Source: an uncultured Lachnospiraceae bacterium (GTDB lineage: Bacteria; Bacillota; Clostridia; Lachnospirales; Lachnospiraceae). Taken from it: a stretch of 64,000 nt of DNA. This document shows, in pieces, positions 44,187 to 53,226 of the stretch. The position numbers and the translations under genes were made by a program. Location: assembly GCA_946554445.1 (NCBI GenBank), contig CAMNSD010000026.1, positions 1-64,000 on the forward strand, read 5' to 3'. The notes under the pieces were generated by a model, which worked only from the letters and a program-made list of their open reading frames with translations, did no database searches and was not told the DNA's origin. How positions within the stretch are numbered: the stretch's first letter is position 1; each line of letters begins with the position of its first letter.

Positions 44187-45140
44187 ATGTTTATGAGTGG
44201 AAAGAAAAGAAGAAAGTCAAATAGAAGAAGCGGAAGAAGAACGAATTTCGGGCGCATTGTGACGGCTGTGATCTGTACGGCGGCAATCTGCGCAGCGGTT
44301 GTCTGTGTCTTTGCTTTCGGGAGAAACCGTATAGTAGGGGACAGGGAAAACGGCCAGACAATGGATGAGGTATGGCTGGACGATAGGCAGGATGTCCAGG
44401 AAGAGACAATAGATGTCAAAGAACAGAGGGCGCCTGAAGGGGCAGCCGTTTCAATCATGGGAGACAGTATTTCCACATTCCAAGGTTACATTCCGGCAGG
44501 TTATTATGATTTTTTTCCAGAAAACGGGCTGGTATCGGATGTGAACGATACCTGGTGGAAACGTGTCCTGGACGAGGAAGAGTGGACGTTGTGCGTGAAT
44601 GGTTCCAGTTCCGGGGCGACCTGTGTAGGGGATTCTACCAGTATGGACAATCCCCAGTGCAGCTGTAATGAATTCCGTACAGGTGGTCTTTCCGGTTCGG
44701 ACGGGACGGCGCCGGATATCATTATCGTTTATATGGGTACGAATGATTTCCTGCAGAGTATCCCGCTGGGAGATAACGATGGGACAAGAGCGGTGGCGGA
44801 GGGACAGGTTGCCATGTTTGGGGATGCCTATACCCTGATGCTTGATAAACTGCGTGTGAAGTATCCGGCGTCACAGATATACTGCTGTACGATTACCCAG
44901 GTTGGCGGCTATGGAACCGACACGCCTTATGTGGAGATGGTTAACGGTGTGGGATTGACGACAGCGGATTATAGCGCGCGGATTGCACAGATTGCAGGGA
45001 ATAAGAATCTGCCTGTGATCGACCTACAAGGCTGCGGCATCGCGGTAGAGAATCTGCATAATACTACCGCGGACGGCGTACACCCCACACCGGAGGGCAT
45101 GCAATATATTGCGGAGGCAGTCAGAAAGGTACTGGACTGA
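44187..45140 (+). CDS. Membrane-anchored SGNH/GDSL hydrolase
   Basis: A 317-residue protein with a basic N-terminus, one membrane helix (about 24-45) and an outside SGNH domain. SIMGDSISTF provides Ser94, CVNGSSSGATC block II, VYMGTNDFL block III and DGVHPTPEGM Asp296 and His299. Several extra cysteines (CVGDSTSMDNPQCSC) could form disulfides outside. It is the third SGNH protein of the glycan region. ATG 44193, two codons later, is an equally good start. The next gene begins one base after the stop. Confidence 0.88.
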   Translation: MFMSGKKRRKSNRRSGRRTNFGRIVTAVICTAAICAAVVCVFAFGRNRIVGDRENGQTMDEVWLDDRQDVQEETIDVKEQRAPEGAAVSIMGDSISTFQGYIPAGYYDFFPENGLVSDVNDTWWKRVLDEEEWTLCVNGSSSGATCVGDSTSMDNPQCSCNEFRTGGLSGSDGTAPDIIIVYMGTNDFLQSIPLGDNDGTRAVAEGQVAMFGDAYTLMLDKLRVKYPASQIYCCTITQVGGYGTDTPYVEMVNGVGLTTADYSARIAQIAGNKNLPVIDLQGCGIAVENLHNTTADGVHPTPEGMQYIAEAVRKVLD

Positions 45141-45141
45141 G

Positions 45142-47217
45142 ATGAAAGAGAAGAGAGTACGCATCGTTTATAGGATGATTCCTTTGTTGTTTCTGATCGT
45201 GATTCTGTGCCTTCTTGCGGCCGGTCGTTACGACAGGACCTTTTCGGACTATGTTCCGGGAAATTATTTCAGTCTGGAACGGGGAGATTACAAGGTCCTT
45301 ATTGACTCGCAGGATCCTGTCGCGGCCAGCTGTAATATCTGTTATGAAGTCAATGGACAGGAACGGATTCTGGCCAGTACAGGTGTAAAGTCAGGCGTCG
45401 GCGTTGATTTTACAATCAGTCTGCCCGTCAACATCCGCAATGACAGTGTCAGGGTAGTGCTTCTTGATGAGTGGGGAACCGAACTGCCACAGATTGATGT
45501 ACTGCGGATTACCAAGATGCTGCCGATTAGACAGACGGTGGCTTATCTGGTACTCTATCTGGCGATAACGCTGCTCTTGTATAAAGGATTTGACGGCGGT
45601 CGGGTATCTTGTCAGCTGACAGGATTCGTGAGCGCTGCGCTTCTGCCGATTTATCCAGTTTACTGTGCGGCTCCTGTTCGGATGACAATTTTGATTATGA
45701 CATTTATGTCAGTTTTACTCCTGATAAAACAGCGGGGTAAAATTCCGCAGGAACGTATTGTCAGGTATGTCTTTTTTCTGGCGCTTTCACTGACAGCGCT
45801 TTATTTCTGTACGGAGTCGTCCCCTTTCTATGCGCGTAATCATTGGGACGACGTCAGCATTTATTATTCTATAGGGCGGGGCGTTACCCAGGGCTATGTG
45901 CCCTATCGGGATATGTTCGATCATAAGGGGCCGGCGGTGTTTTTCCTATATGCGCTGGCGCATCTTCTGGTGCCGGATTGTTTCTACGGCGGTTATCTTC
46001 TGGAAAGTTTTTGTTTTTCGTGGCTGCTTTATTTCGTTTATAAAATCAGCAGATTGTATTTGGACGAGGGTGCGGCGGGGGCGTTGTCCGTCATCTCCAT
46101 GGTCCTTCTTCTGGATGGAAGTTTTCTGGTCTATGGCGGTTCTTGTGAGGAGTTTGCCATGGTCATTTACGGAGTTGTTCTATATGGATATCTCGCTTAT
46201 TTTGCCGGCAAAAAGACGTGCGACAGCAAATGGATGCTGGGGATAGGTGCACTTTTGGGGATTGCCTTCTGGATGAAATTCAATATGACGGTATGTCTCT
46301 TTGTCCTGGTGGGTGTGATCATGCTGCATAAACTGCTGGGCAGGCAGTATATCATAAAAGATATGGTGGCTTTTGCGGGCGGATTCGGCGGCGTGAGCGT
46401 CCTGACGGGTGGATATTTCCTCTGTATGGATTCCCTTGGCTATCTGAAAAACGGTTATTTTGTCGCAAATCTTGCCTATGCGGATGTCAGAAGCATGGGG
46501 GAGACGCTTGCCGTATTTGGCCAGAATGTACTCGAGGCGGTCATCGACAATCCGGGGATCTCTTTGCTGGTGGTCTTCGGGGTGCTGGCGTTTGTTCTCT
46601 CTTCCCGCTATCTGGGACATATGCTTGGCAGAGCCGGTTTGGCGGGGGCTTTTGTCCTGTTGATCGGCAGTACTTATGTCAGCTATGCGTATCTGTACTA
46701 TTATTGCCTGGTGGCTGTGTTTGCGGTGCTGGGACTGGTTGCGGCAGCTGGTTTTTTGGCGGAAAGAGCCGTTAAACTGAAAGTGGGGGATAAAGCGGCA
46801 TTGGTCCTGGCGCTGCCCTGTCTGTGCCTTTTGCCTGTCTTTAATCAAAACTACCGGGAAGCGGCGGTGTTCTCCGAGAATTTTACGTTGTTTGACGTGT
46901 GTGAAAAGGAGATTGAGAACACATCGCGAGGGCGGGATAAAACCATGCTTTTATATCACAATCACACAGTATCGGTGATGACGTTTGCAGGGGTAAAACC
47001 TGCGGCCCGCTATTATTTTGCACCTAATATCAGCGAGAAGATTCCGGAGGTCAACGAGGAGCAGGACCGTTATATCCATGAGGGGATAGCCGAGTTTGTG
47101 TTGGTACATGATGTAGATATTTATCCTTCGCTTATGGCATGGGGGCTGTATCAGTATGAAGAGATCCTGGACTGGCGCACAGACGAGGAAAGTGTCCAGT
47201 TGTACCGCCTGAGATGA
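45142..47217 (+). CDS. Multi-pass GT-C-like glycosyltransferase candidate
   Basis: A 691-residue protein. After one membrane helix comes an outside beta-rich domain of about 110 residues (GNYFSLERGDYKVLID to VVLLDEWG), then about 11 membrane helices. The motif HWDDVSIYYSIGRG followed by YRDMFDHKGPAVFFLYAL is characteristic of ArnT/PMT-superfamily glycosyltransferases and holds the catalytic acidic residue. The inserted outside domain at the N-terminus is unusual and may bind the acceptor. Translationally close to the GDSL gene (one base apart). It is the last gene of the glycan region. Confidence 0.8.
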   Translation: MKEKRVRIVYRMIPLLFLIVILCLLAAGRYDRTFSDYVPGNYFSLERGDYKVLIDSQDPVAASCNICYEVNGQERILASTGVKSGVGVDFTISLPVNIRNDSVRVVLLDEWGTELPQIDVLRITKMLPIRQTVAYLVLYLAITLLLYKGFDGGRVSCQLTGFVSAALLPIYPVYCAAPVRMTILIMTFMSVLLLIKQRGKIPQERIVRYVFFLALSLTALYFCTESSPFYARNHWDDVSIYYSIGRGVTQGYVPYRDMFDHKGPAVFFLYALAHLLVPDCFYGGYLLESFCFSWLLYFVYKISRLYLDEGAAGALSVISMVLLLDGSFLVYGGSCEEFAMVIYGVVLYGYLAYFAGKKTCDSKWMLGIGALLGIAFWMKFNMTVCLFVLVGVIMLHKLLGRQYIIKDMVAFAGGFGGVSVLTGGYFLCMDSLGYLKNGYFVANLAYADVRSMGETLAVFGQNVLEAVIDNPGISLLVVFGVLAFVLSSRYLGHMLGRAGLAGAFVLLIGSTYVSYAYLYYYCLVAVFAVLGLVAAAGFLAERAVKLKVGDKAALVLALPCLCLLPVFNQNYREAAVFSENFTLFDVCEKEIENTSRGRDKTMLLYHNHTVSVMTFAGVKPAARYYFAPNISEKIPEVNEEQDRYIHEGIAEFVLVHDVDIYPSLMAWGLYQYEEILDWRTDEESVQLYRLR

Positions 47218-47324
47218 CAGGAACCATGGTTGCGCATGGACGTAGGATATGATAAAATAAAAAGCGTTATGATGTATAGGGATGATATAAAATTTGATAC
47301 AGCACAAAAGAGTTGGAGGGAGAA

Positions 47325-47360
47325 GGTTGAATAAATTGCTCGATAGCAATTTATTCAACC
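47325..47360 (+). repeat. Perfect 16-bp inverted repeat
   Basis: GGTTGAATAAATTGCT (47325-47340), loop CGAT, AGCAATTTATTCAACC (47345-47360). The two arms are exact reverse complements. It lies in the leader of the zinc-ribbon gene and also covers the start of a 36-codon open frame. No T-run follows, so it is not an ordinary terminator. Confidence 0.95.
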
Positions 47361-47437
47361 AAGAATTTGTGCCGAAGCGTCACAAATTCCATGATGGCAG
47401 AACAAAATCTGATATTTTGCTCGCCTCCTCAGCGTAA
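47327..47437 (+). CDS. Possible 36-residue leader peptide
   Basis: A TTG-started frame of 36 codons (47327-47437) has GGAGGGAGAAGG just upstream and ends TAA inside the hairpin that covers the next ribosome site. The peptide contains QEFVPKRHKFHDGRTKSD. If translated, a ribosome passing here would change the folding of the downstream hairpins. It may equally be a chance frame through a repeat element; there is no direct proof of translation. Confidence 0.3.
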   Translation: MNKLLDSNLFNQEFVPKRHKFHDGRTKSDILLASSA

Positions 47438-47460
47438 AACGCTTCGGAATGGAGGAAAAG
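47362..47460 (+). promoter_or_regulatory. Structured leader with hairpin covering the ribosome site
   Basis: After the perfect repeat come GAATTTGTG/CACAAATTC (47363-47389), an imperfect CAAAAT/ATTTTG pair (47403-47419) and then CCTCC (47425-47429), which can pair with GGAGG (47451-47455), the ribosome site of the zinc-ribbon gene. Inside that last stem AGCGT/ACGCT (47431-47443) forms an inner hairpin. The folding would hide the ribosome site, so translation control is likely. Ligand or trigger is unknown, and it matches no riboswitch class I can recognise. Confidence 0.6.
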
Positions 47461-48093
47461 ATGAAATTTTTTAACAGTACGAAGGAACCGACGGAAATGG
47501 ACCGGGTGATGGAGAATATCGCGCAGACGGAGAATGAGATTCGGGGGCGTATTTATCAGCTGGGAGAGATGTTCTATCAGGCCAACAAGATGAAAGAAAG
47601 AGGAGAAATAGACGAGCAGTATTTTTCGTTGATAGATTTGGTAAATAAGCTGGAGCATAACAGGAGAGGATATTATAAGAATAAACTCCGGCTGGAGGGG
47701 CAGATGATGTGCGAGCACTGCGGTGCGGTGATTCCCTATGGCAGCATGTTCTGCAATATCTGCGGTCAGAGGGCTGACGGACAGACAGCGGCGCCCGCGA
47801 TGGGAGCGGCTGCGGCGGCAGCGATACCGCCGATGGAGACTCCTGCACAGAATATGACGCCGATGGGAGCTGCGGGGCAGCCGTCAGCGCCTGTTGAAGC
47901 GGTAACGGCTGTGCCTCCGATGAATACAGAGCCGGCCGCGGTGATACCGCCGGTGTCGGCAGCGATACCGCCAGTAGGAACAGAACCGGTGGCAGGGGAA
48001 GCGGTGTCGGCAGTACATAAATGTAGTCAGTGCGGTGCGGTTCTGGGCGAAGACAGTCTGTTCTGCGAGTCATGCGGCGCTAAGGTACAGTAG
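47461..48093 (+). CDS. Double zinc-ribbon protein, unknown function
   Basis: A 210-residue cytoplasmic protein. The first 80 residues are helical and charged (coiled coil likely). A zinc ribbon CEHCGAVIPYGSMFCNICG follows, then a Pro/Ala-rich low-complexity linker with repeated IPP units (about 105-185) and a second zinc ribbon CSQCGAVLGEDSLFCESCG at the C-terminus. The ATG at 47461 has GGAGG five bases before it, within the hairpin described above. The next gene also begins with a zinc ribbon, so the two may bind each other. Function unknown. Confidence 0.85.
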   Translation: MKFFNSTKEPTEMDRVMENIAQTENEIRGRIYQLGEMFYQANKMKERGEIDEQYFSLIDLVNKLEHNRRGYYKNKLRLEGQMMCEHCGAVIPYGSMFCNICGQRADGQTAAPAMGAAAAAAIPPMETPAQNMTPMGAAGQPSAPVEAVTAVPPMNTEPAAVIPPVSAAIPPVGTEPVAGEAVSAVHKCSQCGAVLGEDSLFCESCGAKVQ

Positions 48094-48115
48094 TGAATGA
48101 GAGGGAGAGATGGGG

Positions 48116-50035
48116 ATGTTTTGTAAAAAATGTGGAACAAATTTAAACGAGGGCGCAAAGTTTTGCCCGAAATGCGGTGAACCGACAGGCTTAGGAATTG
48201 AGGATGCTGCGCCTGAGAATAATGCAACGGGAAATGGAGGCGCTGATAATCAGGTGATGCCGCCGGTTTCCAATCTGTGGAATATGTATTCCCAGGATGG
48301 GACGACGGACAATACACAGTCTGCCGGTCCACAGTACGGCGGCACACAGCCGCCTGAGTTTACCCAGGGGATTACGATGGAAGGTGGTTTTAAGAAGTTT
48401 TTCACCGGACATAAGGCGTTGCTCATTGCGGGGGCAGCCGTGCTCGTTGTGCTTGTTCTGATATTGTGTAATATGACGGTGCTGGCCAATTTCCTGCGTA
48501 GGACGTTTTCCTCGCCGGAAGATTATTATCATTATGTGGAAAAGAAGACTGTGGAAGAATTTTCCGCGGATACCGGGGAAGCATACGGCAGATATATTCT
48601 GGATAACCTGGATTTTTATGACAGGAGTGTCAGTACAAAGCTGAATATGACGATCGGAGAGGGTGGTCAGGATCTGATAGGTCTTGCGGGACTTGCAGGG
48701 GTGGATCTGTCCTGGCTTGAGAGTGTTTCGATCACCATGGATTCTTCTGTGAAAAAGGGTGCCAGCGCCATGAGTCTTGGAGCCGTGATCAATGGCGTGA
48801 ATGTCCTGACGGGCAATCTCATTTATGAGTCGGACAGTGAGGCGGTCTATCTGCAGATACCGGAACTGAATGAGAAGTATATGGGTGTAGAGATTCCCAG
48901 TTATGCGTTTGATGATTTGGAGGAGAGTTGGGAGGTATTTGAGGCGCTTGAGAGAGTCTGTCCGGACCAGAAGGAAATGGAACAGATGCTGAATCGTTAC
49001 CTGATGACCGCCGTAGAGTGCATGGACGATGTTTCTAAGGAGAAAGACGTCCTGGAAGTTCAGGATGTTGAACAGAAATGTACGGTGCTTACCGTTACCG
49101 CTGATGTCAATACGTTTCGGGATATGACGATGGAGATTCTGAAGCAGATGCGGGAAGACAAGGATATCGAGCGGATCATCAAAGCTGCGATGGAAGAGGA
49201 AACCATTATTGACGAGTTATATCTGGATGATATGAGTCCCGAGGAAGCCTATGAGGAGTTCCTGGATTGGGTAGACGAGGGATTGGAATATATGGAAGAT
49301 CTTGGCGAGATGGAAGTCTACGATGATGAGGTCCTTGAGATGAAAGTCTATGTGGACCGCAAGGGTAAGATCGTGGGCAGGACCATGGAAATGGGGGATG
49401 TGACAATCCATATGTTGATGCCGGAAGATGGCAAACAGTTTGGGTATGAACTGTCTTACGATGACTCTTATTATGATGATCCGATCCTTGACGAATCTAT
49501 GACATTGACCGGCACCGGCAAACGAAGCGGCGATAAGATAGAGGGGGATTTTGTGTTGGAATATTGTGATACCCCGCTGATGGACATTGCGGTGCAGGAA
49601 CTGAATCTCAAAGATATGAGAACAGGACTGTTAAACGGCAGTATGACTTTGAGTTTAACGGAGGACGCGGCGGATTATATGGATTATACGCCGGGAGCGG
49701 CCATGATACAGGGCGTGGAAATTTCCATGGATTTTAAGTCTGACAAAACTTCCAGTAACTGTAATATGGGTATATCCCTGAGGGATCAGAATCTTGTCAA
49801 TTTGGAGATGTCCTATCAGCAGGAGAAGGGTTATAAGGGGGCGGATCCTGGCAAGAATGTAGTTATGGTCGAGGATATGGACGATCTGATCGAGTGGGGT
49901 GAAACCCTTGATGTAAGCGAACTGACAAGCGCCTTAAAGGAGGCGGATGTGCCTTCGGAGATTACGGATTCCCTGGAATATTTTGAAGATATAGACATAG
50001 AGTCCCTTCTCAGGATGATGTATTACTATTATTGA
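48116..50035 (+). CDS. Zinc-ribbon membrane protein with large outside domain
   Basis: A 639-residue protein. An N-terminal zinc ribbon (CKKCGTNLNEGAKFCPKCG) on the inside, a linker of about 75 residues, one membrane helix (about 100-122) and a large acidic outside domain of about 500 residues. The outside part has beta-rich repeats and ends in four tyrosines (MMYYYY). The layout resembles DUF6583-type proteins of Lachnospiraceae; I am not certain. ATG 48116 has GGGAG eight bases before it, better than ATG 48110. It precedes an ABC exporter by 24 bases and may act with it. Confidence 0.8.
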   Translation: MFCKKCGTNLNEGAKFCPKCGEPTGLGIEDAAPENNATGNGGADNQVMPPVSNLWNMYSQDGTTDNTQSAGPQYGGTQPPEFTQGITMEGGFKKFFTGHKALLIAGAAVLVVLVLILCNMTVLANFLRRTFSSPEDYYHYVEKKTVEEFSADTGEAYGRYILDNLDFYDRSVSTKLNMTIGEGGQDLIGLAGLAGVDLSWLESVSITMDSSVKKGASAMSLGAVINGVNVLTGNLIYESDSEAVYLQIPELNEKYMGVEIPSYAFDDLEESWEVFEALERVCPDQKEMEQMLNRYLMTAVECMDDVSKEKDVLEVQDVEQKCTVLTVTADVNTFRDMTMEILKQMREDKDIERIIKAAMEEETIIDELYLDDMSPEEAYEEFLDWVDEGLEYMEDLGEMEVYDDEVLEMKVYVDRKGKIVGRTMEMGDVTIHMLMPEDGKQFGYELSYDDSYYDDPILDESMTLTGTGKRSGDKIEGDFVLEYCDTPLMDIAVQELNLKDMRTGLLNGSMTLSLTEDAADYMDYTPGAAMIQGVEISMDFKSDKTSSNCNMGISLRDQNLVNLEMSYQQEKGYKGADPGKNVVMVEDMDDLIEWGETLDVSELTSALKEADVPSEITDSLEYFEDIDIESLLRMMYYYY

Positions 50036-50059
50036 TAGACAGGGAGGAACGGCAGCCGT

Positions 50060-50728
50060 ATGGAGTTAGAACTGGCGGGGATACAAAAATCATATCAAAA
50101 AAAGAAAGTGCTTAAGAATATATCCCTGACTGCAGGCAAGGGCAGCTGTGTGGGAATCCTGGGCGGAAACGGCAGCGGGAAGTCAACGCTTCTGTCAATC
50201 TTAGCAGGAGTGCAGAAGGCAGATGGCGGAGCTTTCCTCTACCAGGGCGAGGATCTGTTGCGAAACAGCGCGAAGATTCCATCGGTGCTGGGCTATGTGC
50301 CTCAGGGGAATCCCCTGATTGAGGAATTAAATGCGTGGGACAATCTGCGCATGTGGTATGACAGGGCTACTCTGCGAAAGGAGTTGGAGCAGGGTGCCCT
50401 TGCCATGCTGGGAATCGGCAGTTTCTTAAAGACGCCGGTGCGTAAAATGTCCGGCGGCATGAAAAAACGTTTATCCATAGCCTGCGCCGTGGTGGCCAAG
50501 CCGAAGATCCTGGTGTTGGATGAACCTTCGGCGGCGCTTGATTTAGTCTGTAAAGAAAATATCTACCGCTATTTGGAGCAGTATAAAGCGGAGGGTGGCA
50601 TCGTGCTTCTTGCCACCCACGACATGCAGGAACTAGAATTGTGCGAGCAGTGTTATATCTTAAAGGAAGGTGTCTTAGAGGCATATCAGTACGATGGGGA
50701 TCTCCATCATTTGGCAGGTAAATTGTAA
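50060..50728 (+). CDS. ABC transporter ATP-binding protein
   Basis: A 222-residue ATPase. Walker A is GGNGSGKST (about 35-43), the signature is KMSGGMKKRLSIA, Walker B is ILVLDEPSAALD and the H-loop is ATHD. The size and the absence of a lid domain place it with exporters of the ABC-2 type. The next two genes encode matching permeases, with no gap before the first (the stop is directly followed by the ATG). The substrate is unknown. Confidence 0.95.
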   Translation: MELELAGIQKSYQKKKVLKNISLTAGKGSCVGILGGNGSGKSTLLSILAGVQKADGGAFLYQGEDLLRNSAKIPSVLGYVPQGNPLIEELNAWDNLRMWYDRATLRKELEQGALAMLGIGSFLKTPVRKMSGGMKKRLSIACAVVAKPKILVLDEPSAALDLVCKENIYRYLEQYKAEGGIVLLATHDMQELELCEQCYILKEGVLEAYQYDGDLHHLAGKL

Positions 50729-51970
50729 ATGGGCAGAGGGATTGCATATTTTTATACACAACTGAAACGGATGATAAAAATATTTCCCAGACAGGCCATC
50801 ATCAACCTGCTGGTATTTTTGTGTGTGGGTGTTTTGATGGTGGTCTTTATACGGGACGGTCTGCTGGCTCAGGATGGGCAAAAATACAGGATCGGCCTGG
50901 TGGGAGATATGTCCAATTCCTATCTGGGATTTGGTGTCACGGCCCTACAGTCCTTGGATGATTCCCGTTTGATGATAGAACTGGTCACCATGACGGACGA
51001 GGAGGCTCGGGAGGCCTTTGAAAAGGGAGAACTCTATGCGATCGTGCAGATACCGGAAGGTATGATGGAGGCCATAGAGTCGGGAGCCAATGACAAACCC
51101 ATCTCTTATATCGCAGCCGAGGGCCAAAAGGGAATCGGTGCTGTGGTGATGGGACAGATCGTGGATGTGGCGTCCACCCTGGTAACAAGATCCCAGAGCG
51201 CTATTTTTGGCTTGCAGTCTATTATGTTGGAACGTGGTATGCAGGAAGTATTCTGGGAGGCCACAAACAGCCTGAATCTTCTGTTGATAGAACTGGTCGT
51301 TAATCGGAGTGGGTTTTATGATGTGGAGGTGCTTGGCATCGCCAACGGTCTTTCTATAGAAGGATACTATTTTTGCAGTATTCTCCTTTTCTTGCTCCTT
51401 TTATCGGGCATCAATAATAGTTCTCTGTTTACCCATAAACAAACGGATCTTCCCAGGTTCATGAAATCCAGGGGCGTGGGAGCCGCAGGCCAGGTGGCCG
51501 GAGAGTATCTGGCGTATCTGTGTCTGATGATACTGTGTATTGTGGTGATGTTTATCCCTCTCTGGCTTTGCCTGGAGAAAGGATTGTTTACCATCCCGGA
51601 GTGGGACGGCATGGGGGCGGCGCCACTGTGGGAATTTTTGATGGTTCTTTTGCCGGTGGCAGCCATGTTTGCCGCTTTGCAGTTTTTGCTGTATGAACTG
51701 ACGGCAGGGATTGTCAGCGGGATTTTGTTACAGTTCATCTGTGGAATGGGGATGGGATATTTGTCGGGGTTTTTCTATCCGGCGGCTTTTTTCCCGGAAA
51801 CCATGCAGCGAATTGGCAGTGTGATGCCCACGGGGGCTGCCCTGCGGTACGTGAATGGCAGTGTGGCCAGAGAGGAATTTGGTGCGGCTGGCCTGGGCGT
51901 GTTGTTGTATCTGGTAGTTTTTCTTGCCTTATCTGTGCTGGTCAGAAAAAACAGGATACGGAGAGGGTAG
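50729..51970 (+). CDS. ABC-2 type permease
   Basis: A 413-residue permease with one N-terminal membrane helix (about 22-40), an outside domain of about 160 residues (YRIGLVGDMSNSYLGFG to QSAIFGLQS) and five or six C-terminal helices, ending in a charged tail. This is the ABC2_membrane_3/YhgE-like layout used for exporters of peptides, lipids or drugs. It starts directly at the stop codon of the ATPase gene. Confidence 0.9.
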   Translation: MGRGIAYFYTQLKRMIKIFPRQAIINLLVFLCVGVLMVVFIRDGLLAQDGQKYRIGLVGDMSNSYLGFGVTALQSLDDSRLMIELVTMTDEEAREAFEKGELYAIVQIPEGMMEAIESGANDKPISYIAAEGQKGIGAVVMGQIVDVASTLVTRSQSAIFGLQSIMLERGMQEVFWEATNSLNLLLIELVVNRSGFYDVEVLGIANGLSIEGYYFCSILLFLLLLSGINNSSLFTHKQTDLPRFMKSRGVGAAGQVAGEYLAYLCLMILCIVVMFIPLWLCLEKGLFTIPEWDGMGAAPLWEFLMVLLPVAAMFAALQFLLYELTAGIVSGILLQFICGMGMGYLSGFFYPAAFFPETMQRIGSVMPTGAALRYVNGSVAREEFGAAGLGVLLYLVVFLALSVLVRKNRIRRG

Positions 51971-51974
51971 CCGG

Positions 51975-53105
51975 ATGATAAGAAGGTTGTTGACCAGATA
52001 TTTTCTGTTGAATAAAAGATTGTTTAAGAAATACAGTTTCCTGCTGATTCTGTGTATCGTGCCTTTGCTGGTGGGTGGCATCAGACTGCTGTCCAAGGAA
52101 GAGAGCGGCATCGCCAGGGTGGTGTTGTGCCTTCCCAATCCGGAGGATGCGTTGGCTTCTCAGGTGGTGGAAAAGCTTGTAAATGAGGAAGGCATCCTGC
52201 GTTATCTATTCTGCGAAAGTGAGGAGGAGGCTCGCAGGATGGTGATAGAGAACGAGGCGGATACTGCTTGGATCTTTACGGAGGATTTGGCGGATCGTCT
52301 GCGGACGGTGGCTTCCAGAAAGCGGATCGGTCCAGTAGTTAAAGTGGTGGAACGCAAGGAGAGTGTCTCTTTGATCTTTAGCAGGGAAATTTTGGGTGGC
52401 GCGCTTTATCCGGCTTTTTCTTATGTGGTTTATGAAGAATTTGTCCGTAACGACTTGGGACTGTCGGAGGTGACGGAGGAGGAACTGCGGCAGGCCTATG
52501 AACGGACGCTGGTGGAGGGAAGTCTTTTTGAGATGGCCTATCTGGATGACGGACAGGACACAGAGGAAGATTTTCATTACCTGCAGGCACCGCTGCGGGG
52601 GATACTGTCCGTATGGCTGGTACTCTGCGGCCTTGCGGCCTGTCTGTATTATATGCAGGATGAAGAACAGGGCGTTTTTTCTAAAATACCTGTGACGCGC
52701 AGACTCCCGGCAGCTTTTGGCGTGTGTGCGGTATTTCTTTCGGATGCAGCGCTGGTAGTGCTTTTAGCCTGCAAGCTGGCGGGTGTATTTACGGTATGGC
52801 ATCGGGAAGTGATAAGCTGTGTGCTGTTTGCCTGCGCCACACTGGCGTTCTGTAACCTGATCAGGCTGCTTGTCCGCACACCGGAGCGGCTGGGAAGCAG
52901 TATGCTGATCCTTACGGCGGGGATGCTGGTACTTTGTCCGGTGTTTTTAAACCTGAGAAGTTTTCGCGCGGTGAAATATCTGCTGCCGTCTTATTATTAC
53001 CTGCTGTCCATTCACAATGTACGGTATCTGTACGGTATGGCGATATATACGACAGTAGTGTCAGCTTTGTGTATGCTGCTCTTTCGATGGCATAATAGAA
53101 ATTAG
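51975..53105 (+). CDS. ABC-2 type permease, second subunit
   Basis: A 376-residue permease with the same layout: one N-terminal helix (about 17-35), an outside domain of about 170 residues and five or six helices. ATG 51975 has GAGAGGG seven bases upstream and lies four bases after the previous stop; the frame is open back to 51924, but that start lacks a ribosome site. The two permeases are probably a heterodimer. Confidence 0.88.
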   Translation: MIRRLLTRYFLLNKRLFKKYSFLLILCIVPLLVGGIRLLSKEESGIARVVLCLPNPEDALASQVVEKLVNEEGILRYLFCESEEEARRMVIENEADTAWIFTEDLADRLRTVASRKRIGPVVKVVERKESVSLIFSREILGGALYPAFSYVVYEEFVRNDLGLSEVTEEELRQAYERTLVEGSLFEMAYLDDGQDTEEDFHYLQAPLRGILSVWLVLCGLAACLYYMQDEEQGVFSKIPVTRRLPAAFGVCAVFLSDAALVVLLACKLAGVFTVWHREVISCVLFACATLAFCNLIRLLVRTPERLGSSMLILTAGMLVLCPVFLNLRSFRAVKYLLPSYYYLLSIHNVRYLYGMAIYTTVVSALCMLLFRWHNRN

Positions 53106-53226
53106 GTTAAAATTTTACAAGGAATGTTAAAAACCTTTGGTTTTATACGATAACAAAGTTTTGTATAATCATTTATAGTGAATAAAAAGAGCATCTGTGC
53201 TCACAAAAACAAGGAGGAACTTATAT
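53106..53226 (+). promoter_or_regulatory. Probable promoter and leader of the TRAP operon
   Basis: A TATAAT at 53164-53169 is a good -10 box; the hexamer at -35 (TTTTAT, 53141-53146, 17-base spacer) is weak, suggesting activator help. Nearby is AAAACC-TTT-GGTTTT (about 53130-53144) and a small GAGCA/TGCTC hairpin (53189-53202). AAGGAGG follows, ten bases before ATG 53227. Confidence 0.5.

Noticed and set aside
47471..48073. 200-codon minus-strand frame
   Set aside because: Antisense to the zinc-ribbon gene; its Pro/Ser-rich content mirrors the low-complexity linker.
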